DNA from: Streptomyces humicola | GTDB taxonomy: Bacteria; Actinomycetota; Actinomycetes; Streptomycetales; Streptomycetaceae | Reading direction: 5' to 3' | DNA: 64,000 nucleotides | Assembly: GCF_024436035.1 (NCBI RefSeq) | Contig: NZ_JANFNG010000013.1 | Location: 1 to 64,000, forward strand | Shown: in pieces, positions 8,284 to 15,718 of the stretch | Layout: each line of letters starts with the position of its first letter | Numbering within the stretch: the first letter of the stretch is position 1 | Position numbers and translations under genes: made by a program | The notes under the pieces: model-generated | What the model was told of the DNA's origin: nothing | Databases searched by the model: none | What the model saw: the letters and a program-made list of their open reading frames with translations, nothing else

Positions 8284-8695
8284 CAGTCCGATGCGGGGAC
8301 GTACTGCCTTCCGCTTGGCCGACGGGTGGACGTTCCCCGATGTCCCGGCGGAGTCCTACGAACTGATCATCCGGGTCTATGGCGCCGACGGCTGCATGGG
8401 ACCGCTGGAGCCGGAGCCGAAGGCGCTCGGCCATGAGATCGGCGTCGTGATCGAAGCCGTGGCGGACAGCCAACACCTCGCGGATACCGTCTGCAGCTTC
8501 GCCCGCTCGACGATGCTGCACTACGGATACCCGGGACGGCTGTCCACCGCGGGCAACCTGGCCTTCCCTCACTCCCCGTCCGACCTGCACGGCGGGGCGG
8601 TCTACCGGTGGAGCATCCATCACCTGATGTCGGTGGACGATCCGTGCGCGCTCTTCCCCGTCGAGTACACCGACTACCCGGGAGAGCGCCCGTGA
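8284..8695 (+). pseudogene. 5'-truncated AtuA-like (DUF1446) gene
   Basis: About 137 residues in one open frame match only the C-terminal third of AtuA/DUF1446 proteins: IIRVYGADGCMGPLEP, then IGVVIEAVADSQHLADTVCS, ARSTMLHYGYPGR and AGNLAFPHSPSDLHGG. Full family members have roughly 450 or more residues, so the N-terminal two thirds are missing. The frame runs open upstream to about 8177, but that part is Arg/Pro-rich and looks non-coding. The stop overlaps the GTG of the DUF4387 gene, the native arrangement in acyclic-terpene/acyl-CoA-type utilisation operons. A product might still be made, but it would not be a complete enzyme. Confidence 0.75.
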
Positions 8696-9024
8696 CCGTG
8701 ACCGTGACCGTTCCGATCACCGAACTGACCGACGTCATCCGCAGCAAGAACGCCGGTCCCTTCGAGCTGACCCTGGACGTCGTCTTCACCGAACATGCCC
8801 AGTACGAGCTGGTGAAGCGGGAATCGCTGCTGACCCGTGGGCGTGTGGCCGAGCTGTACGGCGTGCCGCCCGACGACGTCGCGGAACCGGTCTTCTACGA
8901 CCCCGCCAGGGCGGTGAAGATCACCATGCGCCGCCCGCTCGTCTCCGGTGACGTCGGCGACACCGACGTCTACGGTGCGCAGCAGCACGCGCCGCTGCTG
9001 TCGCTGCGGCTGCCCAGGGCGTAG
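8692..9024 (+). CDS. DUF4387 family protein (AtuA companion)
   Basis: A 110-residue protein beginning with a VTVTVTV run encoded by GTGACC repeats, then LTDVIRSKNAGPFELTLDVV and a conserved YDPARAVKITMRRP segment. DUF4387 proteins are encoded next to AtuA/DUF1446 proteins and are thought to form a functional unit with them. Here the start overlaps the end of the truncated AtuA-like frame in GTGA style. The gene looks intact although its partner is not, so it may be a survivor of operon decay. Function unknown. Confidence 0.75.
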   Translation: MTVTVTVPITELTDVIRSKNAGPFELTLDVVFTEHAQYELVKRESLLTRGRVAELYGVPPDDVAEPVFYDPARAVKITMRRPLVSGDVGDTDVYGAQQHAPLLSLRLPRA

Positions 9025-9031
9025 CCCGCGG

Positions 9032-10159
9032 TCAGACGGCGCCGGTGCCGATCGCGTGCCCGATCGCAAAGACGACGAGGGCGGCGAGCCCGCCGATGAG
9101 AAGCTGGCGCGCTCCGGAGCGCAGCAACGCCCGGCCGTTGAGCAGCCCGAGGGTGGCGCCCACGGTGAACAGGGCGGCGCCCGCCAGCATGATCGCGGCG
9201 ATCAGCGCGGGCGCACCGGAACCGAACAGGAAGGGGACGATGACGACGACCGCGCCGAGCGCGAAGGCGATGAGGCTGGATGCGGCCGCGGACCACGGCG
9301 AACCCAGCTCCTCGGGATCGAGCCCTAGCTCCTCGCGGGCCATGGTCTCCAGGGCCGTGTCGTGGTCCTTCATGATCGTCATGGCGACCCGCTCGGCCTC
9401 CTCGGCATCCAGGCCCTTGGCCCGGTGGATGAGCGCCAGCTCCTCGGCCTCGGCTTCCGGGTCGTCGCGGAGCTCGTCGGCCTCGAGGGCGATCTCACGT
9501 TCGTAGGCTTCCCGCTGGCTGCGCATGGAGATGTACTCGCCGGCCGCCATCGAGAACGCGCCCGCCAGCAGTCCGGCGACCCCTGCGAACACGATGGTCG
9601 TGGCGGCGGCGCCGGATCCGGCGAACCCCATGACCAGGGAGGTGTTGGAGACCAGGCCGTCGTTGACGCCGAAGACGGCCGCTCGCAGGGCGCCGGAGCG
9701 GTCGCTGCGGTGCCAGCGCTCACGTCGCGCGATCCCGCGGGCGCCCTCCGCCGCAGCGGCCGGCGACTCCTCGCGCAGCCGGGTGAGTACGCGGGCGTGC
9801 GACCGCTCGTCGGCGGCCATCCCCGGCGCGGCGTGAGGGTCGGCGTCGTACGAGCCGGCGTCGGCGTGCTCGGCGCGCTCGACCATCGGCAACACGGCGT
9901 CGACCGAGAACCGATGGGCCAGCCAGGACAGCAGCCGGGTGCGCATCCCCGGTGATCCGGGCTCCGGCACCCGCTCGCCGAGGGCTGTGAGCTTCTGAGC
10001 CCAGTGCGCGGCGTGCCGTTCCTCGACGGCGGCCAGCTCCAGGAAGATCTGCCGGCGCTCGCCGGTGGCTCCCGCGGCCAGACCACGGTAGAGGGCCGCA
10101 CTCTGCCGCTCCGAGTCCAGGGCGGCGCGGAAGTGTGCGGCGTGGTTGTCAGTGTGCAT
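9032..10159 (-). CDS. Ferritin-like/VIT1 family membrane protein (MbfA-like)
   Basis: A 375-residue two-domain protein. Residues about 1-150 form a ferritin-like helical bundle with metal-ligand spacing (ERQSAALYRGLA, then EERHAAHW, later DERSHARVL). The rest is a CCC1/VIT1 domain with GVNDGLVSNTSLVMGFAGSG and GAFSMAAGEYISMRSQREAYEREI. Proteins of this architecture export or buffer iron or manganese. The start is taken at the ATG of MHTDNHAAHF (10159), which has GGAG at the right distance. An upstream in-frame extension would run through a perfect palindrome and is unlikely. It is convergent with the DUF4387 gene 7 bases away. Confidence 0.85.
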   Translation of the reverse strand: MHTDNHAAHFRAALDSERQSAALYRGLAAGATGERRQIFLELAAVEERHAAHWAQKLTALGERVPEPGSPGMRTRLLSWLAHRFSVDAVLPMVERAEHADAGSYDADPHAAPGMAADERSHARVLTRLREESPAAAAEGARGIARRERWHRSDRSGALRAAVFGVNDGLVSNTSLVMGFAGSGAAATTIVFAGVAGLLAGAFSMAAGEYISMRSQREAYEREIALEADELRDDPEAEAEELALIHRAKGLDAEEAERVAMTIMKDHDTALETMAREELGLDPEELGSPWSAAASSLIAFALGAVVVIVPFLFGSGAPALIAAIMLAGAALFTVGATLGLLNGRALLRSGARQLLIGGLAALVVFAIGHAIGTGAV

Positions 10160-10177
10160 GGTGCCGATCTCCATAGG

Positions 10178-10192
10178 TTGGACAATGTCCAA
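10178..10192. promoter_or_regulatory. Perfect 15-base palindrome in the VIT1-gene leader
   Basis: TTGGACAATGTCCAA is a perfect 7-1-7 inverted repeat, 19 bases upstream of the chosen start and next to an AT-rich stretch (minus strand AGTATATT) that could be the -10 region. It is well placed for a repressor operator. It does not match the IdeR/DmdR iron box, so the regulator is open. A second, weaker repeat (GTCGAG...CTCGAC) lies at about 10219-10240. Confidence 0.55.
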
Positions 10193-10443
10193 ATATACTC
10201 CGTATCCGGCCTCGGAATAGGTCGAGCTCATGTCAACTCGACGGTTCACCTCTCCGGACGTTAGTTGTGGCGGCCCGGTACCGCTCGGTGTAGCGTCGTG
10301 ATCAGTAGTCGTGGTTCCGAAGTACCGTTCGCCCGTGACACGCGTCGCGGGCGTTCCTGCTTTCCAGCGCCTCTCCGGACCAGGGCGACCACCTCCGTCC
10401 TCCGCACGGTGCGGGGAACGGTACCCCTACGAAGGGAACAGGC

Positions 10444-10647
10444 ATGGCCAGCGGAACCGTGAAGTGGTTTAACGCAGAAAAGGGCTTCGGCTTCATCGAG
10501 CAGGACGGCGGCGGCCCCGATGTGTTCGCGCACTACTCGAACATCGACGCCGCGGGCTTCCGCTCCCTCGAGGAGGGGCAGAAGGTGACGTTCGACGTCG
10601 TCCAGGGCCAGAAGGGCCCGCAGGCGGAGAGGATCCGCCCCGCGTAG
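10444..10647 (+). CDS. Cold-shock domain protein (CspA family)
   Basis: A 67-residue single cold-shock domain, the normal family length. RNP1 reads KGFGFIEQ and RNP2 reads VFAHYSNI. The start [16 protein letters not shown] is canonical. These proteins bind single-stranded RNA and act as RNA chaperones. GAAGGGAAC just upstream is the RBS. About 180 bases of G/C-rich leader without a gene precede it, which would fit a long regulated 5' UTR. A clean hairpin terminator follows. Confidence 0.95.
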   Translation: MASGTVKWFNAEKGFGFIEQDGGGPDVFAHYSNIDAAGFRSLEEGQKVTFDVVQGQKGPQAERIRPA

Positions 10648-10667
10648 TCACACTCCAGGCAGACGGA

Positions 10668-10696
10668 GGCCGGACCTGCATCACGCGGGTCCGGCC
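10668..10696 (+). terminator. Terminator of the cold-shock gene
   Basis: GGCCGGACC (10668-10676) pairs with GGTCCGGCC (10688-10696) and is followed by TTGTG; it lies 20 bases after the stop. Confidence 0.75.
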
Positions 10697-10853
10697 TTGT
10701 GCGTTCCCCGTCGGCCGTCGGCCACTGATGAAGAGTTGAGCTTCGGCTGCGGACGAAGGGGAGCTTTCGTGCAGATCGTTACGGCGTTGGCGCGGCGTCC
10801 GGGAGAGGGGATAGCTTGCGGCCCGCCCTGTCCCGTGTCCCATAGGAACTCTC

Positions 10854-12692
10854 GTGCGTGAGATCACCGAGCCGGTGCTGGTGACAACACCTCAGGTCGG
10901 CGGACTTGCCGACACGCTCTTCGAGAACGCCGTGAAGCGGCCGGACACGGTGCAGTTCGGACGCAAACTCGACGGCCGGTGGGCAGACGTGACGACGGCC
11001 GAGTTCCGCGATCAGGTGATGGCCCTGGCCAGAGGGCTGCTTGCGCAGGGCGTCCGTTTCGGGGACCGGGTGGCCATCATGTCGCGCACCCGGTACGAGT
11101 GGACGCTCTTCGACTTCGCGCTGTGGACCATCGGCGCCCAGCCGGTCCCGGTGTACCCGACCTCGTCGAGCGAGCAACTGGGCTGGATCCTGCAGGAGAC
11201 GGCGGCGGTCGGGTGCGTGCTCGAACACGACGGGCATGCCATGACGCTCGGTTCGGTTGTCGATGGACTCCCCGAGCTGGCGCGGGTGTGGCAGCTCGAC
11301 GCCGGGGCCGTCGAGCAGCTGACCGCGGACGGCGAGCGGATCGGCGAGGAGGTCGTGCACCGTCACCGGCTGGCGGTCACCCCGGACGCCGTGGCCACGG
11401 TGATCTACACCTCCGGCACCACGGGGCGCCCGCGGGGCTGCGTGCTCACCCATTCCAACTTCATGGCCGAGTGCGACAACCTCATCGCGCGCTGGCGCCC
11501 GATCTTCGAGCCCGGAGGCGGCGAACAGCCGTCCACCCTGCTCTTTCTGCCGCTCGCCCACGTCTTCGGCCGCATGGTCGAGGTCGCCGCGATCCGCGCC
11601 GGCGGCCGGCTGGGACATCAGCCCGACATGTCGGCGGAGGCGCTGCTGCCGGACTTCGCTGCCTTCCGCCCGACCTTCGTCCTCGCCGTCCCCTACGTCT
11701 TCGAGAAGATCTTCAAGGCTGCGCGGCGCAAGGCCCAACAAGCCGGAAACCTGACGGTGTTCGACCAGGCGGCGGAGGTGGCCGTGCGCTTCGCCGAGGC
11801 GTGCGAGCGGCGGGCATTCGGCACCGGCCCCGGGCCCACCGCCGCGCTGCGGGTACAACACCGGTTCTTCGACGCGCTCGTCTACCGCAAGGTCCGCCAG
11901 GCGATGGGCGGCAAGGTGCAGAACGCGGTGAGCGGAGGTTCGACGATGGGCCGCCGGGTCGGGCTCTTCTTCGACGGCGCAGGAGTGACGATCTACGAGG
12001 GCTACGGCCTGACGGAGTCCACCGCGGCGGCCACCGCCAATCCGCCCGGCCGGGTCCGCTTCGGCACCGTGGGCCGTCCCGTCCCCGGCACCACGGTGCA
12101 CCTTACCGACGACGGCGAGATCATCCTGCGCGGCGGGACGGTCTTCTCCGGCTACCTGGGCGACGCCGAGGGCACGGCGGAGGCCCTGCAGGACGGCTGG
12201 CTCCGCACCGGGGACCTCGGCGTCCTCGACGACGACGGGTACCTCACCATCACCGGACGCAAGAAGGAGATCATCGTCACTGCCAGCGGAAAGAACCTGC
12301 TCCCCGCGATCCTGGAGCAGCGGGTGCAGGATCACCCCCTGATCGAGCAGTGCCTGGTGGTGGGGAACGACCGGCCCTATGTGGCTGCTCTGGTGACCTT
12401 GGACCCGGATGCCACGGCGCACTGGCTTGCGATGCGCGGAAAGCCGCCACTCGGCCCCCAGGATCTGGTGCGCGACGCCGCGCTGCACGCGGAGGTGCGC
12501 AGAGCGGTGAGCGCGGCCAACACCCTGGTGTCCAAGGCCGAGTCGATCCGCACCTTCCGCATCGTGCCGACTCCGTTCACCGAGGAGCGCGGCCTGGTCA
12601 CTCCCTCGCGCAAGCTCAGGCGCCGCGCGATCGAGGACGCCTACGCCAAGGAGATCGAGGCGCTGTACGGCGGCGATGGCGACGGCTGGTGA
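10854..12692 (+). CDS. Long-chain fatty acid-CoA ligase (FadD15-like)
   Basis: A 612-residue AMP-forming acyl-CoA synthetase. The P-loop-like motif YTSGTTGRPRGCVLTH lies at about residues 183-198. GYGLTESTAAAT is the A5 motif, the hinge region is RTGDLGVLDDDGYLTITGRKKEI, and GKNLLPAILE is part of the A10 region. The length and internal insert are those of the FadD15/FAA-like branch. It activates long-chain fatty acids for lipid synthesis or degradation in the cytoplasm. AGGAAC sits 7 bases before the GTG start. It stands alone and is convergent with pcm, 6 bases apart. Confidence 0.93.
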   Translation: MREITEPVLVTTPQVGGLADTLFENAVKRPDTVQFGRKLDGRWADVTTAEFRDQVMALARGLLAQGVRFGDRVAIMSRTRYEWTLFDFALWTIGAQPVPVYPTSSSEQLGWILQETAAVGCVLEHDGHAMTLGSVVDGLPELARVWQLDAGAVEQLTADGERIGEEVVHRHRLAVTPDAVATVIYTSGTTGRPRGCVLTHSNFMAECDNLIARWRPIFEPGGGEQPSTLLFLPLAHVFGRMVEVAAIRAGGRLGHQPDMSAEALLPDFAAFRPTFVLAVPYVFEKIFKAARRKAQQAGNLTVFDQAAEVAVRFAEACERRAFGTGPGPTAALRVQHRFFDALVYRKVRQAMGGKVQNAVSGGSTMGRRVGLFFDGAGVTIYEGYGLTESTAAATANPPGRVRFGTVGRPVPGTTVHLTDDGEIILRGGTVFSGYLGDAEGTAEALQDGWLRTGDLGVLDDDGYLTITGRKKEIIVTASGKNLLPAILEQRVQDHPLIEQCLVVGNDRPYVAALVTLDPDATAHWLAMRGKPPLGPQDLVRDAALHAEVRRAVSAANTLVSKAESIRTFRIVPTPFTEERGLVTPSRKLRRRAIEDAYAKEIEALYGGDGDGW

Positions 12693-12698
12693 GCCGTG

Positions 12699-13412
12699 CT
12701 ACGTCCCCGAGCGGTCGGCGGGATAGCCGTACTCCCCGTACAGACGGACGAAGCAGGCCGATGTGATGGTCCTGCGGTGGACCAGGCCATGGGCTCCCCG
12801 CTCGTACAGCTCGACCTCCTCCTCACCGCCGGGCCCGATCGGCTGGACGAGGCGCCCGCCGGTCCGCAGCTGGTCCACCAGCGGTGGTGGCACCCGGGGG
12901 AAGGCGGCGGAGACGACGACGGCGTCGTACGGGGCGCGGGCAGCCATGCCGTGGGTCCCGTCGCCGACGACGATCTCGACGTTCCCGATGCACTGCTCGG
13001 CCAGCCCGCGTCGCGCCTGCTCGGCCATGTCGGACCACCGCTCGACGCTGACGACGTGTGCCGCGAGGCGGGCGAGCAGCGCCGTCTGGAAGCCGAAGCC
13101 GGTACCGACCTCCAGGACCCGTTCCCGCCCGGTCAGGCCGACAGCCGCGATCATCATGGCGCTCAGGGACGGCTGCGTCGTCACCTGGCCGTGGGTGATC
13201 GGGATCGGCGTGTCCCGGTACGCGGCGGCGCGGTGGGCAGCGGGCACGAAGACCGCGCGCGGGGTGGAACGGATGGCCTCCAGAACGGGCTCGTCCGTCA
13301 CTCCCGCAGCCCGCACCGCCCGGACCAGATCCTCCGGAGAGGACGCGCCAGAGGAGCCACTCACCCGAACCGCCCTCCCGGTCTCCACGACCCGCCGCGA
13401 CAGCGGCGACAC
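12699..13412 (-). CDS. pcm: Protein-L-isoaspartate O-methyltransferase
   Basis: A 237-residue SAM-dependent methyltransferase. Motif I is VLEVGTGFGFQTALLARLA (residues 99-117), preceded by the PCMT signature ITHGQVTTQPSLSAMM. It repairs isoaspartyl residues in aged proteins. The start is a GTG that shares one base with the TAG of a small upstream secreted-peptide gene (TAGTG), so the two are probably co-translated. PCMT-like methyltransferases also occur in graspetide loci, but this one is over 5 kb from the tgm genes and has no fused extra domain, so I keep the repair call. Confidence 0.88.
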   Translation of the reverse strand: MSPLSRRVVETGRAVRVSGSSGASSPEDLVRAVRAAGVTDEPVLEAIRSTPRAVFVPAAHRAAAYRDTPIPITHGQVTTQPSLSAMMIAAVGLTGRERVLEVGTGFGFQTALLARLAAHVVSVERWSDMAEQARRGLAEQCIGNVEIVVGDGTHGMAARAPYDAVVVSAAFPRVPPPLVDQLRTGGRLVQPIGPGGEEEVELYERGAHGLVHRRTITSACFVRLYGEYGYPADRSGT

Positions 13413-13564
13413 TACCGGTCGTCGCGGCTGTGCGCCGTCCCGCCGTCGGGCGGCACCGGCCGGCCGGCGGCGGTGTCACCGGAGGCGAGCGCCTGGCCGG
13501 CCGCCGCGGTGCTCACCGTCATGGCCGTGACAACTGCCGTGGTCAGCCTGCGGATGCGGTTCAT
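13412..13564 (-). CDS. Small secreted peptide upstream of pcm
   Basis: A 50-residue ORF with a good signal peptide: MNRIRRLTTAVVTAMTVSTA, then AAGQALA, leaving a hydrophilic mature part of about 23 residues (SGDTAAGRPVPPDGGTAHSR). GGGGGAACC precedes the ATG at 13564. The longer frame (67 codons) would bury the signal and is less likely. The stop overlaps the pcm start. Function unknown; it could also act mainly as a leader peptide that couples translation to pcm. Confidence 0.5.
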   Translation of the reverse strand: MNRIRRLTTAVVTAMTVSTAAAGQALASGDTAAGRPVPPDGGTAHSRDDR

Positions 13565-13649
13565 GGTTCCCCCAAGTGCGTGTTCGTTGACGAGATCGAC
13601 GACGTCATCGGTCAACCTGCCGAGCGCTGCCTGTCCCGTCGTCGGGGAT

Positions 13650-13693
13650 GCCCCTGACGAGTCCCTCCGTCCGCCCCTGAGAGGACGTCAGGG
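13650..13693. repeat. Inverted repeat between divergent genes
   Basis: CCCCTGACG (13650-13658) and CGTCAGGGG (13685-13693) are perfect 9-base inverted copies separated by 26 bases, midway between the minus-strand secreted-peptide gene and the plus-strand hibernation-factor gene. It could be a hairpin or paired operator half sites. The rest of the 276-base gap shows nothing else. Confidence 0.4.
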
Positions 13694-13840
13694 GGTCCGA
13701 TGCCGGTCGCTGGGACCTGGCCGGCGTCGACGTGTGGCGGTGTCCATGGGCCGTCCGGCCCTGCAACGTGGGCGCAGCGGCCCCCGCGCGGCTTGACCCG
13801 CACGGGTCACCGTGGAAGCAGCGAGCCGCAAGGAGTCACC

Positions 13841-14947
13841 GTGAAGCTGAGCTTTCTGGAGCCGCTGTACGCCGCGCCGGGCCCGTACGCCTGCGTGTAC
13901 GTCGACACCTCCCGTGACATCGACGATCCCGACAAGGCGATCGAGGTGCGGTGGCGGCATATGGGCGAGGACCTGATCGCGCAGGGCGCGGACGAGGCCA
14001 CGGTGGCGGCCCTCGCCGCTGCCGTGGGCGATGACTGCGAGGTGTCCGGGCGGCACGGTCAGGCGATCTTCGCCAGCCATGGGCGCGTCGTGCTGGAGGA
14101 GGAGCTGCCGCAGCCGCCGGTACGCGACAGCGCCCGGTTCGCCGTGCTGCCCGACGCGATGCCGCTGGCTGTCCAGCACGCGCCGGACATCCCGTACGCC
14201 GCGGTCGTGGTGCACCGCGCCGACCAGCGGGGCGCCGGCGGCGAGGACCCGGAGCTCGAGGTCGACTTCCAGGCCGGGAGGTGGCCGGTCAGCTCCGTCG
14301 CGCCGGGTCCGTGCCACCACCGGCGCAGCCTGGCGGAGGACTGGCCGCACGGTGCGGACGAGGTCGCGGGGGAGTTGCAGTGCCTGGTGGACCGCAGCGG
14401 TGCCGAGGTGATCGTGCTGTGCGGGGACGCGTGGGCGCGCGGTGTCCTCGCCCACCATCTGCCTCGGCGGCTCAGCAGCCGGGTCGTGGCGGTCGCGGGT
14501 GACGGCCATGGCGGCGGCGAGGGCCGGGCGCTGCTGGAGGACGGGCTGAACGACTGGCTGCACGGAGCGATGAGCGTACGGGACCAGGCCCGGGTGGAGA
14601 CGTTCGTGGCGCAGCGGGCCCGGCGCGAGCGTGCCGTCGAGGGCATGCCGGCTGTCGTCGCGACGCTGCAACGCGGCCAGGCGTGCACGCTGTTGCTCAA
14701 CACGCCGGTGCGGTTCCCCTGTCCCCTGTGGGCCGGGCCGGAACCGACGCATATCGCACTGTCCGCCGCCGACCTGGACTCGTTCGGCGTCCGTGAGTTC
14801 CAGACGGTGCCCGCCGGCACCGCCTTGATCCGCGCACTGGTCGGCACCGCCGCCGAGTTGGTGGCCCTGCCGCGCACTGGCCTCCGGCTGGAGGACGGAA
14901 TGGGAGCACTGCTGCGCTACACGGACGTGCGCGGACCGCAGCAGTAG
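13841..14947 (+). CDS. Rv2629/Balon-like ribosome hibernation factor (bacterial eRF1-family)
   Basis: A 368-residue protein with the layout of Rv2629-family proteins: an N-terminal domain starting LEPLYAAPGPYACVYVDTSR, a central eRF1 domain-2-like part (LLEDGLNDWLHGAMSVRDQA and VETFVAQRARRERAVEGMPA) and a C-terminal L7Ae-like part (LQRGQACTLLLNTPV). This family includes mycobacterial Rv2629 and is related to Balon, which occupies the ribosomal A site in dormant cells. The GTG at 13841 has an AAGGAG RBS 5 bases upstream. It is monocistronic and sits next to none of the usual universal-stress or dormancy genes. Function is by family only. Confidence 0.8.
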   Translation: MKLSFLEPLYAAPGPYACVYVDTSRDIDDPDKAIEVRWRHMGEDLIAQGADEATVAALAAAVGDDCEVSGRHGQAIFASHGRVVLEEELPQPPVRDSARFAVLPDAMPLAVQHAPDIPYAAVVVHRADQRGAGGEDPELEVDFQAGRWPVSSVAPGPCHHRRSLAEDWPHGADEVAGELQCLVDRSGAEVIVLCGDAWARGVLAHHLPRRLSSRVVAVAGDGHGGGEGRALLEDGLNDWLHGAMSVRDQARVETFVAQRARRERAVEGMPAVVATLQRGQACTLLLNTPVRFPCPLWAGPEPTHIALSAADLDSFGVREFQTVPAGTALIRALVGTAAELVALPRTGLRLEDGMGALLRYTDVRGPQQ

Positions 14948-15114
14948 CGATCACGCCGCTCACGCGGCGCAGCCGCGGCCGTGCGCGTCATGCGGATCTG
15001 CGGGCATGCCCCCGCACCCCTCTGTCGCTCTCGGTCGTCGATCGCATACGGTGCGTGGCGTGGGGAGGTGGAGGCATATGCCTTCGCAGTCAACTGCCCA
15101 GCCAGGAGGGGAAC

Positions 15115-15678
15115 ATGACGGTTTGTCGTAGGAAGCGCAACCGGGTGGCCGCGGCCGTGGCGGCGGTGGCCGTCGCGGCGCTCGCGCTGATGGCGCCCGC
15201 GGCCCGGGCGCAGACTCCGATCGAGCAGGACGTGCTGCTGCGGCACGTCAAGACCAACGCCACCATGGTCCCGTGGTGGGGCGGAACCGCCAACGACACG
15301 GTGGTGCGCGTCTGGCCGTATCGCTACACGGGCGATGTGTGGAACTTCCGCTACGCCGGCACGTACACCGACCCGTACGGGCGCATGTGGCCGATGTATC
15401 AGATCGTCAACGTCAAGAGCGACCGCTGCCTGCAGCCGAAGGACCGCGCGGTCCAAGCGGACGCCCTGCTCGTGCTGTACGACTGCAGCACCAGCAGTCA
15501 GGCCCAGCAGTGGATCCTGCCGGAATCCTCGGACTTCGGCTCCTTCCAGATCGCGCCCGTCAAACGGACCAGCCTCGGCATCACGCTGCAGAACCGCTCC
15601 TGGAACGGCTCGAGCCTCCAACTCGCCTACCGCAACCCTGACAACCCCGACTTCAACTGGCAGACGGACGTTCCGTGA
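15115..15678 (+). CDS. Secreted ricin-type beta-trefoil lectin domain protein
   Basis: A 187-residue exported protein. The signal peptide (residues 1-34) has an alanine/valine core and ends APAARAQ. The mature part carries ricin-B repeats: YQIVNVKSDRCLQPKDRAVQ, then YDCSTSSQAQQWILP (the QxW motif), and LGITLQNRSWNGSSLQLAY. Only one lectin domain is present and no catalytic domain, so it probably binds carbohydrate on its own. AGGAGGGG precedes the ATG. The Cys pair in the lectin repeat suggests a disulfide. Confidence 0.82.
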   Translation: MTVCRRKRNRVAAAVAAVAVAALALMAPAARAQTPIEQDVLLRHVKTNATMVPWWGGTANDTVVRVWPYRYTGDVWNFRYAGTYTDPYGRMWPMYQIVNVKSDRCLQPKDRAVQADALLVLYDCSTSSQAQQWILPESSDFGSFQIAPVKRTSLGITLQNRSWNGSSLQLAYRNPDNPDFNWQTDVP

Positions 15679-15688
15679 TCGGGTGAGG

Positions 15689-15705
15689 CGATGGCGAGGC
15701 CATCG
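15689..15705. terminator. Hairpin between convergent genes
   Basis: CGATGGC (15689-15695) pairs with GCCATCG (15699-15705) around GAG, 11 bases after the lectin stop and 14 bases from the end of the minus-strand flavoprotein gene. It can serve both. Confidence 0.5.
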
Positions 15706-15718
15706 TGATGCTGCCACG

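Noticed and set aside
7225..9024. A small natural-product cluster with an aminotransferase
   Set aside because: The aminotransferase is a broken N-terminal fragment and the neighbours are also decayed; there is no core biosynthetic enzyme.
12699..13412. PCMT-type methyltransferase as the missing graspetide tailoring enzyme
   Set aside because: It is over 5 kb away on the other strand, coupled to another gene, and has the plain repair-enzyme length.
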